Origin: Thalassotalea euphylliae | GTDB taxonomy: Bacteria > Pseudomonadota > Gammaproteobacteria > Enterobacterales > Alteromonadaceae | Assembly (NCBI RefSeq): GCF_003390335.1 | Contig: NZ_QUOU01000001.1 | Coordinates: 310,001-374,000 of the forward strand | DNA length: 64,000 nt | Direction of reading: 5' to 3' | Shown here: positions 25,850 to 34,225 of the stretch, piece after piece | Layout: each line of letters opens with the position of its first letter | Position numbering within the stretch: the stretch's first letter is position 1 | Made by a program: the position numbers and the translations under genes | The notes under the pieces: generated by a model | Told to the model about the DNA's origin: nothing | Databases searched by the model: none | Seen by the model: the letters and a program-made list of their open reading frames with translations, nothing else

Positions 25850-27262
25850 ATGTCAAAGCTGGTTGTTATTTCAAATAGAGTTGCGGTTCCGGGCATCATC
25901 AATGAATCACCAGGTGGCCTGGCCGTAGGACTAGAAGGTGCGCTTAAAGACAAAGGGGGCGTGTGGTTTGGCTGGTCGGGAGAGGTGTGTGAAGCCACAG
26001 AGCATGCTGCTCACAGCCAACGCGTCAATAATATTGATTACATCACCATAGACTTGAATCACCAACAACATGAGGATTACTACGCAGGCTTCTCCAATGG
26101 CTTACTTTGGCCCTTGTTTCACTATGTGTTGGGTTTTACCAAGTTTTCTCGTAGTCAATATTTAGGCTATCGCAGCGTTAATAAAATCTTCGCGGAAAAA
26201 GTGCGAAATTATATAGCACCAGACGATATTATTTGGGTGCACGATTACCACCTTATTCCTATTGCTTACGAGCTCAAAGCACTGGGCGTGAATAACCGCA
26301 TTGGCTTTTTTCTACATGTGCCATTTCCCAACTATGGCATGCTACGCTCTTTGCCTATTGCCAAAGAACTCATCGAGAGTTTGTGTCATTTTGATGTCGT
26401 CGGCTTTCAAACCGATGATGATCTCACAAACTTTAAAGACGCCACTAAGCGCTCCTTGGGGGCAGAAGTTAACGCTAAGGGGCATATCAAGCACAAGCAT
26501 CAGCTCATCTTTAGTCACTCCTATCCTATTGGTGTCGATCTCGAATCAATTCAAAAGTATGTAGATTGCATCAAGCAGCCCGCGCTATTTACTCCAGCAT
26601 TTTCTGAGCCGTGTGAGCAATTGATGATAGTTGGTGCTGATCGCATTGATTACAGCAAAGGATTGTTAGAGAAAATGGATGCGTATGAGCGATTTCTGTC
26701 GAAATACCCTGAATATCACCACGTGGTGAGCATGGTACAAATCGCGACACTGAGTCGTGCAGATGACCCCGACTATATCAACCTGAGAGAAAACCTAGAA
26801 CGAAAGATCAGCCACATTAATGGCAGGCACGGCGAGGTTGATTGGTTGCCGGTGCATTACCTCAATCGCAATTTGGCTCATGATCAGCTAATGAAGCTGT
26901 TTCGAAGTGCAAAAGTTTGCTTGGTGACATCACTGCGCGATGGCATGAATCTGGTGGCAAAAGAATATATTGCCGCACAAAACCCTCAAGACCCAGGTGT
27001 ATTGATCCTATCTGAATTGGCTGGCGCATCAGCTCAATTAGTGGATGCCTTGATCATTAACCCTTACGACATTGATTCTATCGCAGACGCGATTGCATTA
27101 GCGGCTCAAATGCCACTAGCAGAGCGCAAGCAAAGACACCAGAACATGCTTAATGTGATTCAGCAAAGCACCATACAGCGCTGGCGAGCCAATTTCATTG
27201 ATGCGCTCAGTGATGTGCCGCGTTTAGTTAATCAAGAGATGTCTTTCTCTAAAGTGATATAA
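25850..27262 (+). CDS. otsA: Alpha,alpha-trehalose-phosphate synthase
   Basis: 470 residues, GT20 family. The N-terminal glucose-6-phosphate loop (NRV...GGLAVGLEGAL), VWVHDYHLIPIA, FFLHVPFP and the C-terminal SLRDGMNLVAKEY acceptor/donor motifs are present. It joins glucose-6-phosphate with UDP- or GDP-glucose to give trehalose-6-phosphate. With otsB it makes the compatible solute trehalose, so the operon combines osmoprotection and extracellular glucan. The length is normal for the family. Confidence 0.96.
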   Translation: MSKLVVISNRVAVPGIINESPGGLAVGLEGALKDKGGVWFGWSGEVCEATEHAAHSQRVNNIDYITIDLNHQQHEDYYAGFSNGLLWPLFHYVLGFTKFSRSQYLGYRSVNKIFAEKVRNYIAPDDIIWVHDYHLIPIAYELKALGVNNRIGFFLHVPFPNYGMLRSLPIAKELIESLCHFDVVGFQTDDDLTNFKDATKRSLGAEVNAKGHIKHKHQLIFSHSYPIGVDLESIQKYVDCIKQPALFTPAFSEPCEQLMIVGADRIDYSKGLLEKMDAYERFLSKYPEYHHVVSMVQIATLSRADDPDYINLRENLERKISHINGRHGEVDWLPVHYLNRNLAHDQLMKLFRSAKVCLVTSLRDGMNLVAKEYIAAQNPQDPGVLILSELAGASAQLVDALIINPYDIDSIADAIALAAQMPLAERKQRHQNMLNVIQQSTIQRWRANFIDALSDVPRLVNQEMSFSKVI

Positions 27263-27366
27263 CCGGCATAACCTGAGTATGAAAGCAAGGGAAGTCGTGT
27301 CAGTGGGTATTGGCTCTTGTTACCGAAAGAGTGAACTAAATTGTTGAAAATTATAGGTGGTGAATA

Positions 27367-29157
27367 ATGGAAGATGCAGAATACCAACCAATAAATAGTT
27401 ATGGTGTGATTGGCGATTTACACACAATAGCATTGATCGACCGCTATGGCAGTATTGACTGGGGATGTTTTCCTATCTTTGATTCACCCAGTAGCTTTGC
27501 CAAAATCCTAGACACAAACCGCGGTGGTTTTTTTAAAGTTAGCCTGCCAAATTTAACCAGCAGTAAGCTCAGTTATATTACCGACACTAACGTACTTGCT
27601 AATTCCATGAGCTCTGCAACTGGGGCGATTGAGTTAGTTGACTACATGCCGATCCTTAATACGGATGGCACACGAGATGTTGAGGATATTGGTTATATCT
27701 GTCGTCACATCGAGTGCACAAAAGGGATTGATATTAGCGTACAGCTTGTCTTCGACCCCAAGCCTAACTATGGCGAAACGGTTACTCGCAATAATTCTCC
27801 TTTGGGTTGTACCATTAAAGAGTACCCCATCACCTTACAAAGTAGCCATCCCATTCGTTGGAATGAAGAAGGAAAAACCGGCACGTTAACACTTAGCCAT
27901 GGTGACTCTGCCCGTATTGTTATGTCGTTTGGTCACACGACAAAAATAGACAATTTGGTTAATTGGACTGACATGCAGGTATACAACACGCGCCAATACT
28001 GGGAGCGTTGGTTGAATCAGTGTTTGTATAAAGGTCGTTGGCGTCGGGTCATTGAACGCTCAGCGTTGGCATTAAAATTATTGGCATTTAAACCAACAGG
28101 TGCGATCTTAGCTGCGCCAACTGCGTCTTTACCAGAAGGTATTGGTGGTTCAAGAAATTGGGACTATCGTTTTAGTTGGTTACGCGATTCGGCGTTAATT
28201 CTTGGTGCATTGTTGCCTCTGGGCTTTGTCTTGGAAGCAACAGAATATGCAAACTGGATTATCAGCAAAATGCCAGCCAAAGACGACCCCATGCCAATCC
28301 TGTATAGCATTACTGAAAAAGACACAACGGAAGAGCTTGAGTTACCGCAATTTGAAGGTTACATGCAATCATCGCCGGTAAGGATTGGTAATGCGGCAAA
28401 AGACCAAGTACAGCTCGATGTTTACGGCGAAGTTATCGACTCTCTCTATTTGTATACTATCTACGGCCATAAGCCTGACCAAGAAATGTGGAATTACATC
28501 GCATTATTGGCCAATCGTATTTGCGCTGAATGGCAGAAAAAAGACGAAGGCATTTGGGAAGTGCGCGGCCCCAAAGCGCATTTTACTTACTCTAAGCTTA
28601 TGTGCTGGGTGGGGCTAGATCGTGCGATTAAAATTGGTGAAGAACATGGCTTTTCAGCTGACTTTCCAATGTGGAAAGGGCAGTGCGCCATTATTCACGC
28701 TTTTATACTTTCCGAGTGTGTCGATCAAGAAAAGCAGTACTTGATGCAAAGCCCTGAACATCGGGTCGCTGATGCAAGTAACCTACTTGCGCCCATTTTG
28801 GGATTTTTGCCGCCGAATGACCCAATCATGATTAACACAGTTGATCAAACGATTGAGCAATTGAGCGATGATTTAATGGTATACCGCTATTTGAATGACG
28901 ATGGCTTGGAAGGGCACGAAGGGACGTTCAACATTTGTACTTTTTGGTTGATTGAGGCACTCGCATTACAGGGCAGAGTGAAGCAAGCGCACGCGATCAT
29001 GAACAAAATGCTCGAACTTGCCAGTGATTTGGGGCTTTATGCCGAAGAAACCGATGCGGCGAAGAAACAAGCCTTAGGTAACTTCCCTCAGGCATTTAGT
29101 CACTTAGGGCTTATTAACGCGGCAGCTATTCTCAATATGCGCTTGGGCAACCCTTAA
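27367..29157 (+). CDS. GH15 family trehalase/glucoamylase
   Basis: 596 residues without a signal peptide, so cytosolic. The N-terminal super-beta-sandwich (IGDLHTIALIDRYGSIDWGCFP) and the alpha-toroid catalytic part carry PEGIGGSRNWDYRFSWLRDS, QLDVYGEVIDSLYLY and EGHEGTFNICTFWLIEAL, with the general acid/base glutamates of GH15. Bacterial GH15 proteins beside otsBA are commonly trehalases, hydrolysing trehalose to two glucoses. The start is ATG 27367 with AGGTGGTG upstream, 104 bp after otsA. With the (broken) glucokinase behind it, the set would make, degrade and recycle trehalose. Confidence 0.88.
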   Translation: MEDAEYQPINSYGVIGDLHTIALIDRYGSIDWGCFPIFDSPSSFAKILDTNRGGFFKVSLPNLTSSKLSYITDTNVLANSMSSATGAIELVDYMPILNTDGTRDVEDIGYICRHIECTKGIDISVQLVFDPKPNYGETVTRNNSPLGCTIKEYPITLQSSHPIRWNEEGKTGTLTLSHGDSARIVMSFGHTTKIDNLVNWTDMQVYNTRQYWERWLNQCLYKGRWRRVIERSALALKLLAFKPTGAILAAPTASLPEGIGGSRNWDYRFSWLRDSALILGALLPLGFVLEATEYANWIISKMPAKDDPMPILYSITEKDTTEELELPQFEGYMQSSPVRIGNAAKDQVQLDVYGEVIDSLYLYTIYGHKPDQEMWNYIALLANRICAEWQKKDEGIWEVRGPKAHFTYSKLMCWVGLDRAIKIGEEHGFSADFPMWKGQCAIIHAFILSECVDQEKQYLMQSPEHRVADASNLLAPILGFLPPNDPIMINTVDQTIEQLSDDLMVYRYLNDDGLEGHEGTFNICTFWLIEALALQGRVKQAHAIMNKMLELASDLGLYAEETDAAKKQALGNFPQAFSHLGLINAAAILNMRLGNP

Positions 29158-29189
29158 TTTTAGCCTTTAACAGCGGATGAAAGCGCTTT

Positions 29190-30437
29190 ATGACGACACA
29201 GGAAGTTAATTTAGTTGCCGATATCGGTGGTACCAATATTCGCATTGGTATCACTAACGCGAAATTGCAGATTGAGCACCTGATGGTGCTAGAATGCCGT
29301 CAGTATCAAAGCCTCTGTGAAGCGCTTCGTTTTTATATTGAGCGGTTCAACCTCAATAGTTATCGTATTAATGCTTGCTTGGCTATCGCATGTCCAACTG
29401 ACAACGACATAGTTAGCATGACGAACCTTCCTTGGTCGTTCAGCCAGCAAGTGCTAGCAGCCCAGTTAAAGCTAAATCAACTCATTGTGATTAATGATTA
29501 CACAGCAATCGCACATGCCGTTCCTGCGCTGAGCGACAGTCAAAAATATCAAGTCGGTAGTGGCCAGGTGGTTGAGAATTCGCCAATTGCAATTTGCGGC
29601 CCCGGTACAGGTTTGGGGACGGCAAGCATATCGCCTAATGGGTGTGGACAATGGCTGACGATTAATGGCGAGGGAGGCCATGTTGACTATGCGCCAACCG
29701 ATGAAGTAGAGCTCGCTATATTTCACTTTTTAACTAATACCAATTGAAATAACTACTTAATCATTCAGCGAGAATTAAAAGGCTTAGAGGCAAGGCATTG
29801 ATTGCAGAGAATGGTCGCTCCCTTGTCAAAATCAATAACGCCGCATATGAGCCTTTTAAATTCGCCCTTTGGGAGCGTGTCAGCGTCGCGATAACAGCGC
29901 CAAATTGATGAGATGTAGAATAACTATATCAACAAAAATTTGGCTTGTTCTCCCACCGCTGACAACGCTCTGAATTGATCAATTAATTAATTCAATTGGT
30001 ATAAGCGCTTTGGCAGGGCGTCATACGAGCTGTTACTTTCAGGTCGAGGCATCGAGCATATTTATCAAGTGCTTTGTCAGTATTCATCTGTTAGCGCTAA
30101 ACCATACCGAGCAGATCAAATATCACATCTTGCTTGTGCCCGTGAATGCAACATATGTGAGCAAGCTCTAGCAAGATTTTGTAACATTTTGGGCAGCTTT
30201 GCGGGCAACTTAGCATTAATTACGGGCAGTTTTGGCGGTGTTTATATTGCCGGTGGTATTGTGCCTAAAATATTACCGTATTTCGCCGAAAGTGATTTCC
30301 GGCAGCGTTTTATCGCAAAAGCGCCATTTCAAGATTACCTTGCTAACATCCCCACTTATGTTATCACTGAGCTACAGCCCGGTTTATTGGGTGCAAGTAT
30401 TTACTTACATCAAAGTCGCAGAGCCAAGGCTAGTTGA
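29190..30437 (+). pseudogene. glk: Glucokinase, interrupted by a 264-bp MITE
   Basis: The first part (29190-29737) encodes an E. coli-type glucokinase N-terminus (VADIGGTNIRIG phosphate loop, LINDYTAIAHA-like segment, GPGTGLGTA). The frame then enters the MITE and stops at a TGA inside its left inverted repeat (stop ends 29747). After the MITE the same frame resumes (30005-30437) with LSGRGIEHIYQ, GSFAGNLALITGSFGGVYIAGG and the Glk C-terminus. Removing the MITE plus one TAA copy (267 bp, a multiple of three) restores a 326-residue protein, matching the family's about 320. An ATG at 30069 could only give the C-terminal part. Loss of activity is expected. Confidence 0.93.
29738..30001. mobile_element. 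MITE with IS630-like ends, inserted in glk
   Basis: 264 bp with no open reading frame. The ends are TACCAATTGAAATAA and (reverse complement of the right end) TACCAATTGAATTAA, matching the 15-bp ends of the IS at 2615-3717. It is flanked by TAA at 29735-29737 and 30002-30004, the reverse complement of the TTA flanking the IS. The interior is rich in nested inverted repeats (GAATTAAAAGGCT with AGCCTTTTAAATTC, CGCTCCC with GGGAGCG), as in foldback MITEs. It is probably a non-autonomous element moved by that transposase family. Confidence 0.9.
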
Positions 30438-30525
30438 CGGCACTGCAACAGCTAATGTGACTGACCAAAAAACTATTGGGGGTTGTTAGTGTTTATCCAA
30501 GGGAAATTCCGATAAGCTTGCTGAC

Positions 30526-31494
30526 ATGCAACTATTAGAATGTCTTGAAGAAAAACAAGCGGGTTATTTGCGAAAGCAAACTGTGCTGGCCATTGCCGAG
30601 CGCGATGAGCAATTTGCACTAGCATGGTTCGTCCACATGTTGAGAAGTCCCACCTTATTTGAAGAGCAAGTCCTAGCAATAGCATATGCACTTAATTGGC
30701 AAGTGATATCACCTGAGCAGCTTGCTAGCTTGTTTGGCGATAATGCATCTGATTCTGTTGATCAGAAATCCGTAGACGATGTATTAATCGCCAACTCAGT
30801 GCCTACAGAGTCAATTGATCATAATACATTGTATCGAACGCTGGGCTATGTCAGCGCTATTGTAAATTGGCAAGGGGAAACGAGCTGTCACGGTGATGCT
30901 GCGACAACTGCGCTATCAAAACTTCCTGAGAGCCTGTTTAACAATGTTCGTCAGCAAGTGGCGCCGCAGCTAAAAGATGTTACCTTGTTTGGCGCACAAG
31001 GTGCGGGTAGTAAAGATGAGTCAATTCGCAACAACAGTAACTTTTACACACCGTTACCTAATGTATCGCTTGAGTTAGCGATTATGGAGCGCCTAACTGC
31101 GAACATGGTAGGTACCGATATTCGTTATGCAGAGCCGCCAGTTATCTTGCGTTATTTACCGGGCCAATATTACCACTGGCACTACGATCATATTTACCCT
31201 CATAACGATAACATCCAGCAGCAACTTACGCAGTTTGGCCAGCGTGTAACAACGGGCATATTAAACATGAATGAAAATTTCGCTGGCGGGCAAACCGAGT
31301 TTAAAGTGCCTCAACTGTCGCTATCACCCAAAACAGGACAAATCATCGCTTTTAGTAATATTGATGATAACGGCGAACGCGCGCTAAACAGTATTCATCG
31401 CGGCGCGCCTGTTAAGTCGGGTGAAAAATGGGTGATGACGCTTTGGTTTAGAGATAAACCTTTTTGGCTTCGCAATTGCTTGCTAGGTGGCTAG
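30526..31494 (+). CDS. 2-oxoglutarate/Fe(II)-dependent oxygenase, prolyl-4-hydroxylase type
   Basis: 322 residues. The C-terminal half (about 195-315) is a double-stranded beta-helix with the iron ligands His and Asp in WHYDHIYP, the distal His in NSIHRGAPV and a basic 2OG contact in GEKWVMTLWFRDKP. The N-terminal about 110 residues are helical with no recognised motif. Related proteins hydroxylate Pro in peptides or proteins; the target is unknown. No good ribosome site precedes ATG 30526, so the start is uncertain. It lies 88 bp after glk and may be its own unit. Confidence 0.82.
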   Translation: MQLLECLEEKQAGYLRKQTVLAIAERDEQFALAWFVHMLRSPTLFEEQVLAIAYALNWQVISPEQLASLFGDNASDSVDQKSVDDVLIANSVPTESIDHNTLYRTLGYVSAIVNWQGETSCHGDAATTALSKLPESLFNNVRQQVAPQLKDVTLFGAQGAGSKDESIRNNSNFYTPLPNVSLELAIMERLTANMVGTDIRYAEPPVILRYLPGQYYHWHYDHIYPHNDNIQQQLTQFGQRVTTGILNMNENFAGGQTEFKVPQLSLSPKTGQIIAFSNIDDNGERALNSIHRGAPVKSGEKWVMTLWFRDKPFWLRNCLLGG

Positions 31495-31569
31495 CAAGCG
31501 CTAAACTGTGTTTGTCGATTGGTGAATGCAGAGTGTAAATACAGCCTGGCTTTAGTTACTTTCTTACTA

Positions 31570-32193
31570 TTAGGTATTTAATACATCGTCAATTAGGGAT
31601 TTAGATAGCCCTTCGTATTTTGCTTGCATATTAGCGAGCATTTTATGCCATTTACGTCTGATTTTTCTTATGGTTAATGCGGTTGTTAACTCTGAAACTT
31701 TAAGCCATTCCGAGTTACCGATATCGTCGATTACGGTTAATTTAAAGTTGTCTGGCACGCCGGTAAGCACAATATTTCTGGGCAATAGTGATGTTGTCAC
31801 TATTGTGTTATTTATCATATAAGCGAATAACGCTCTTAGTGCGATTATTAGCTGATTTTGATAGTCGTGAATAAAGTTTTTCTGCTGTAAGTAGTATTCT
31901 AAATTACTGGCGATTTCGCCATTGGTATCGCGAATCACTTGGTAAATACTGCCTGTACCTAAATTGGTTTCGACATCGCCGTGGTACTGGCATAAGTGTG
32001 ACCATGAGATGTTATTTTTGATTAGTTTTTGGTAGTAAGTATTTTCACGTTCGATACTACGCAATATTCCTCGTTGCCTTTTTAGTTGATTTTGCAGTGG
32101 AATTTTCACACACAGATTAGGGTTGCGAGGATGCAAATAGCACTTTCGAGTGGTACCTTGAGCGAAATATAGGGTGTTGTTTAAAAGAAGCAC
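31570..32193 (-). CDS. YrbL-like protein (PhoP regulatory network protein family)
   Basis: 207 residues. The N-terminal Gly/Lys region (AQGTTRKCYLHP, LCVKIP), the ERENTYYQKL helix and LPRNIVLTG...VIDDIGN look like a reduced kinase fold, as in the YrbL family (PF10707). In enterobacteria yrbL is PhoP/BasR-regulated with no known biochemical role. It is transcribed against the oxygenase gene and is the last accessory gene before tRNA-Trp. Function is not inferred further. Confidence 0.75.
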   Translation of the reverse strand: MLLLNNTLYFAQGTTRKCYLHPRNPNLCVKIPLQNQLKRQRGILRSIERENTYYQKLIKNNISWSHLCQYHGDVETNLGTGSIYQVIRDTNGEIASNLEYYLQQKNFIHDYQNQLIIALRALFAYMINNTIVTTSLLPRNIVLTGVPDNFKLTVIDDIGNSEWLKVSELTTALTIRKIRRKWHKMLANMQAKYEGLSKSLIDDVLNT

Positions 32194-32319
32194 TGTGTAT
32201 CATTAGAGTAAGACATCGAGGTACCGAAAGTGTGGGCAATTGACGGATTATCAAGATCTCGATGTTATTCATGCGATATTTTATTCTCAAATTAAGCATT
32301 GGCATTGGGCAAATATCGC

Positions 32320-32347
32320 TTGAGTAAAATACTTGACTCAGTATAAT
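32320..32347 (+). promoter_or_regulatory. Promoter of tRNA-Trp-secE-nusG
   Basis: TTGAGT at 32320-32325, a 16-bp spacer and TATAAT at 32342-32347, about 113 bp upstream of tRNA-Trp. No other signal is seen in the 267-bp gap after the divergent yrbL-like gene. Confidence 0.65.
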
Positions 32348-32460
32348 GTCGCTTCACTTCTCGTGTTAGTCTTAATTTTTCCCAAACAAACTAAGAATCA
32401 CCCGACAAGTGTAACCAAATTTTGGTTGAGAACTTCTCGATGAAGTTCGTTAAAAGACGA

Positions 32461-32537
32461 AGGGGTATAGTTCCAATTGGTAGAACAGCGGTCTCCAAAA
32501 CCGACGGTTGGGAGTTCGAATCTCTCTACCCCTGCCA
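32461..32537 (+). tRNA. tRNA-Trp (anticodon CCA)
   Basis: 77 nt with acceptor AGGGGTA/TACCCCT, anticodon loop CTCCAAA giving CCA, a T arm with GAGTTCGAATCTC and encoded CCA. The D loop has one base more than the E. coli gene. It lies directly before secE, as in many gammaproteobacteria. Confidence 0.97.
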
Positions 32538-32621
32538 AATTTAAGTACAACGGTTGTACTGTAGCCTTTGCGATTGCAAAGGTTGGTTTGTCTAGCTAGA
32601 CGGAAAATACAGGTCGAATTT

Positions 32622-33002
32622 ATGAATGCAAGTGCAGAAAACCAAGAAACGGGTTCTCTTGATGGAGTAAAGTGGGGCGTAATCTTCCTGCTATTAGGTG
32701 GTGCCGTTGTCGGTAACTTTTACTTTGCTGAGCAGTCAGTTCTGTTCCGCGCAATTGGCGTTGTTGCAGCGATTATTGTTGCCGGTCTAGTTGCCATGCA
32801 AACCGAAAAAGGTCGCACCTTTGTTGCCTTTGCCAAAGAGTCTCGTACGGAAGTACGCAAAGTGGTTTGGCCAACACGTCAAGAAGCCGTGCAAACAACA
32901 GGCATCGTATTAGTTGCTACCCTTATTATGTCATTATTGTTATGGGGTCTAGACTCAGTATTGTTCTGGGTAGTAGGTTTCATCACTGGTTTACAGGTAT
33001 AG
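32622..33002 (+). CDS. secE: Protein translocase subunit SecE
   Basis: 126 residues from ATG 32622; an upstream in-frame ATG at 32568 lies just after the tRNA and is rejected. Three membrane helices are visible (about 18-36, 42-60, 95-118), and the conserved cytosolic helix has ESRTEVRKVVWPTRQEA. SecE clamps the SecYEG channel in the inner membrane. It is followed by nusG after 3 bp, the standard pair. Confidence 0.97.
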   Translation: MNASAENQETGSLDGVKWGVIFLLLGGAVVGNFYFAEQSVLFRAIGVVAAIIVAGLVAMQTEKGRTFVAFAKESRTEVRKVVWPTRQEAVQTTGIVLVATLIMSLLLWGLDSVLFWVVGFITGLQV

Positions 33003-33005
33003 AGA

Positions 33006-33584
33006 ATGTCTGAAGAAACGTTAACTGAAAGCGTAACTGGCGAAAACAAACCAAAACTACGTTGGTATGTTGTACAAGCGTTTTCAGGCTATGAAGCGCG
33101 TGTTCAAAAAACACTTTTAGAGCACATTGAAATTCACGGCTTAGAAGATAAATTCGGTCAGGTCTTAGTACCGACTGAAGAAGTTGTGGAAATGCGCGCT
33201 GGTCAAAAGCGTAAGTCAGCACGTAAATTCTTCCCGGGCTATGTATTAGTTGAAATGGCGATGGATGAAGAAGCGTGGCACTTAGTGAAGTCTGTACCAC
33301 GTGTACTTGGTTTTATTGGCGGTACTTCAGATCGTCCAATGCCAATTACTAAAAAAGAAGCGGATCGCATTTTACAGCGTCTTGAAGAAACTGATGCGCC
33401 TAAGCCGAAAACATTGTTTGAAGTGGGTGAAGTGGTTCGTGTTATCGATGGTCCATTTGCTGACTTTAACGGTGTGGTTGAAGAGCTTGACTACGAGAAA
33501 AACCGCATCAAGGTATCGGTACTTATCTTTGGTCGTTCAACACCAGTTGATTTAGAATTCGGCCAAGTTGAGAAGAGCGAATAA
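33006..33584 (+). CDS. nusG: Transcription termination/antitermination protein NusG
   Basis: 192 residues with the NGN domain (LRWYVVQAFSGYE..., FFPGYVLVEM) at about 18-125 and the C-terminal KOW domain with VRVIDGPFADFNGVVEE at about 140-190. It binds RNA polymerase and couples it to Rho or to ribosomal S10. It is cotranscribed with secE. The acidic N-terminal extension of about 16 residues is not in E. coli NusG. Confidence 0.98.
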   Translation: MSEETLTESVTGENKPKLRWYVVQAFSGYEARVQKTLLEHIEIHGLEDKFGQVLVPTEEVVEMRAGQKRKSARKFFPGYVLVEMAMDEEAWHLVKSVPRVLGFIGGTSDRPMPITKKEADRILQRLEETDAPKPKTLFEVGEVVRVIDGPFADFNGVVEELDYEKNRIKVSVLIFGRSTPVDLEFGQVEKSE

Positions 33585-33625
33585 CACGATTTATTAGCTC
33601 TTTGCGATAAGCAGAGAAAAAGAAC

Positions 33626-33655
33626 TTGAAACGGCAGTGTTGATTAATTTATAAT
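33626..33655 (+). promoter_or_regulatory. rplK promoter nested in the nusG terminator hairpin
   Basis: TTGAAA at 33626-33631, an 18-bp spacer and TATAAT at 33650-33655. The -35 box overlaps the left arm of the hairpin 33629-33667, the -10 box lies in its loop, and the start point would fall in the right arm. It corresponds in position to the E. coli L11 promoter. Confidence 0.75.
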
Positions 33656-33673
33656 CCGCTGCCGTTTTTATTT
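33629..33673 (+). terminator. Terminator-like hairpin between nusG and rplK
   Basis: A perfect 9-bp stem AAACGGCAG (33629-33637) / CTGCCGTTT (33659-33667) is followed by TTATTT. The 21-nt loop contains the rplK -10 box. Confidence 0.65.
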
Positions 33674-33792
33674 GAGCGAATGAAAATTTGTTCTAAAAAC
33701 GCAAATTTATTAACCGGGGAGCTAACACATTTCCTATGTGTAGTGTTCGAAAGAACTAGCGATAACCACCCATAACAAAGGAATTTTTAAAG

Positions 33793-34221
33793 ATGGCTAA
33801 AAAAGTCCAAGCTTTAATCAAGCTACAAGTAGCTGCTGGTGCAGCTAACCCGTCACCACCAGTTGGTCCAGCTCTTGGTCAACACGGTGTGAACATCATG
33901 GAATTCTGTAAAGCGTTCAACGCAAAAACAGATTCTTTAGACAAAGGTGCTCCAGTTCCAGTAGTAATTACTGTATACAATGACCGTTCTTTCACGTTCG
34001 AAACTAAGACTCCACCTGCATCTTACTTACTTAAGAAAGCTGCTGGTATCAAGTCAGGTTCAGGTCGTCCTAACACTGAAAAAGTAGGTACTGTTACACG
34101 TGCTCAACTTGAAGAAATCGTTAAGATGAAAGAACCAGATCTTACAGCAGGCGACATGGACGCAGCTGTACGTACTATCGCGGGTTCTGCTCGTGCAATG
34201 GGCTTAGTGGTAGAGGGTTAA
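33793..34221 (+). CDS. rplK: 50S ribosomal protein L11
   Basis: 142 residues. The N-terminal VQALIKLQVAAGAANPSPPVGPALGQHG and the C-terminal rRNA-binding domain ending with ARAMGLVVEG are fully conserved. L11 forms the GTPase-associated centre with 23S rRNA. It is 4 bp before rplA; in E. coli this pair is autoregulated by L1. Confidence 0.98.
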   Translation: MAKKVQALIKLQVAAGAANPSPPVGPALGQHGVNIMEFCKAFNAKTDSLDKGAPVPVVITVYNDRSFTFETKTPPASYLLKKAAGIKSGSGRPNTEKVGTVTRAQLEEIVKMKEPDLTAGDMDAAVRTIAGSARAMGLVVEG

Positions 34222-34225
34222 TCGA

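Noticed and set aside
30069..30437. Separate 122-residue gene
   Set aside because: It is the C-terminal part of glucokinase in the same frame as the N-terminal part once the MITE is removed.
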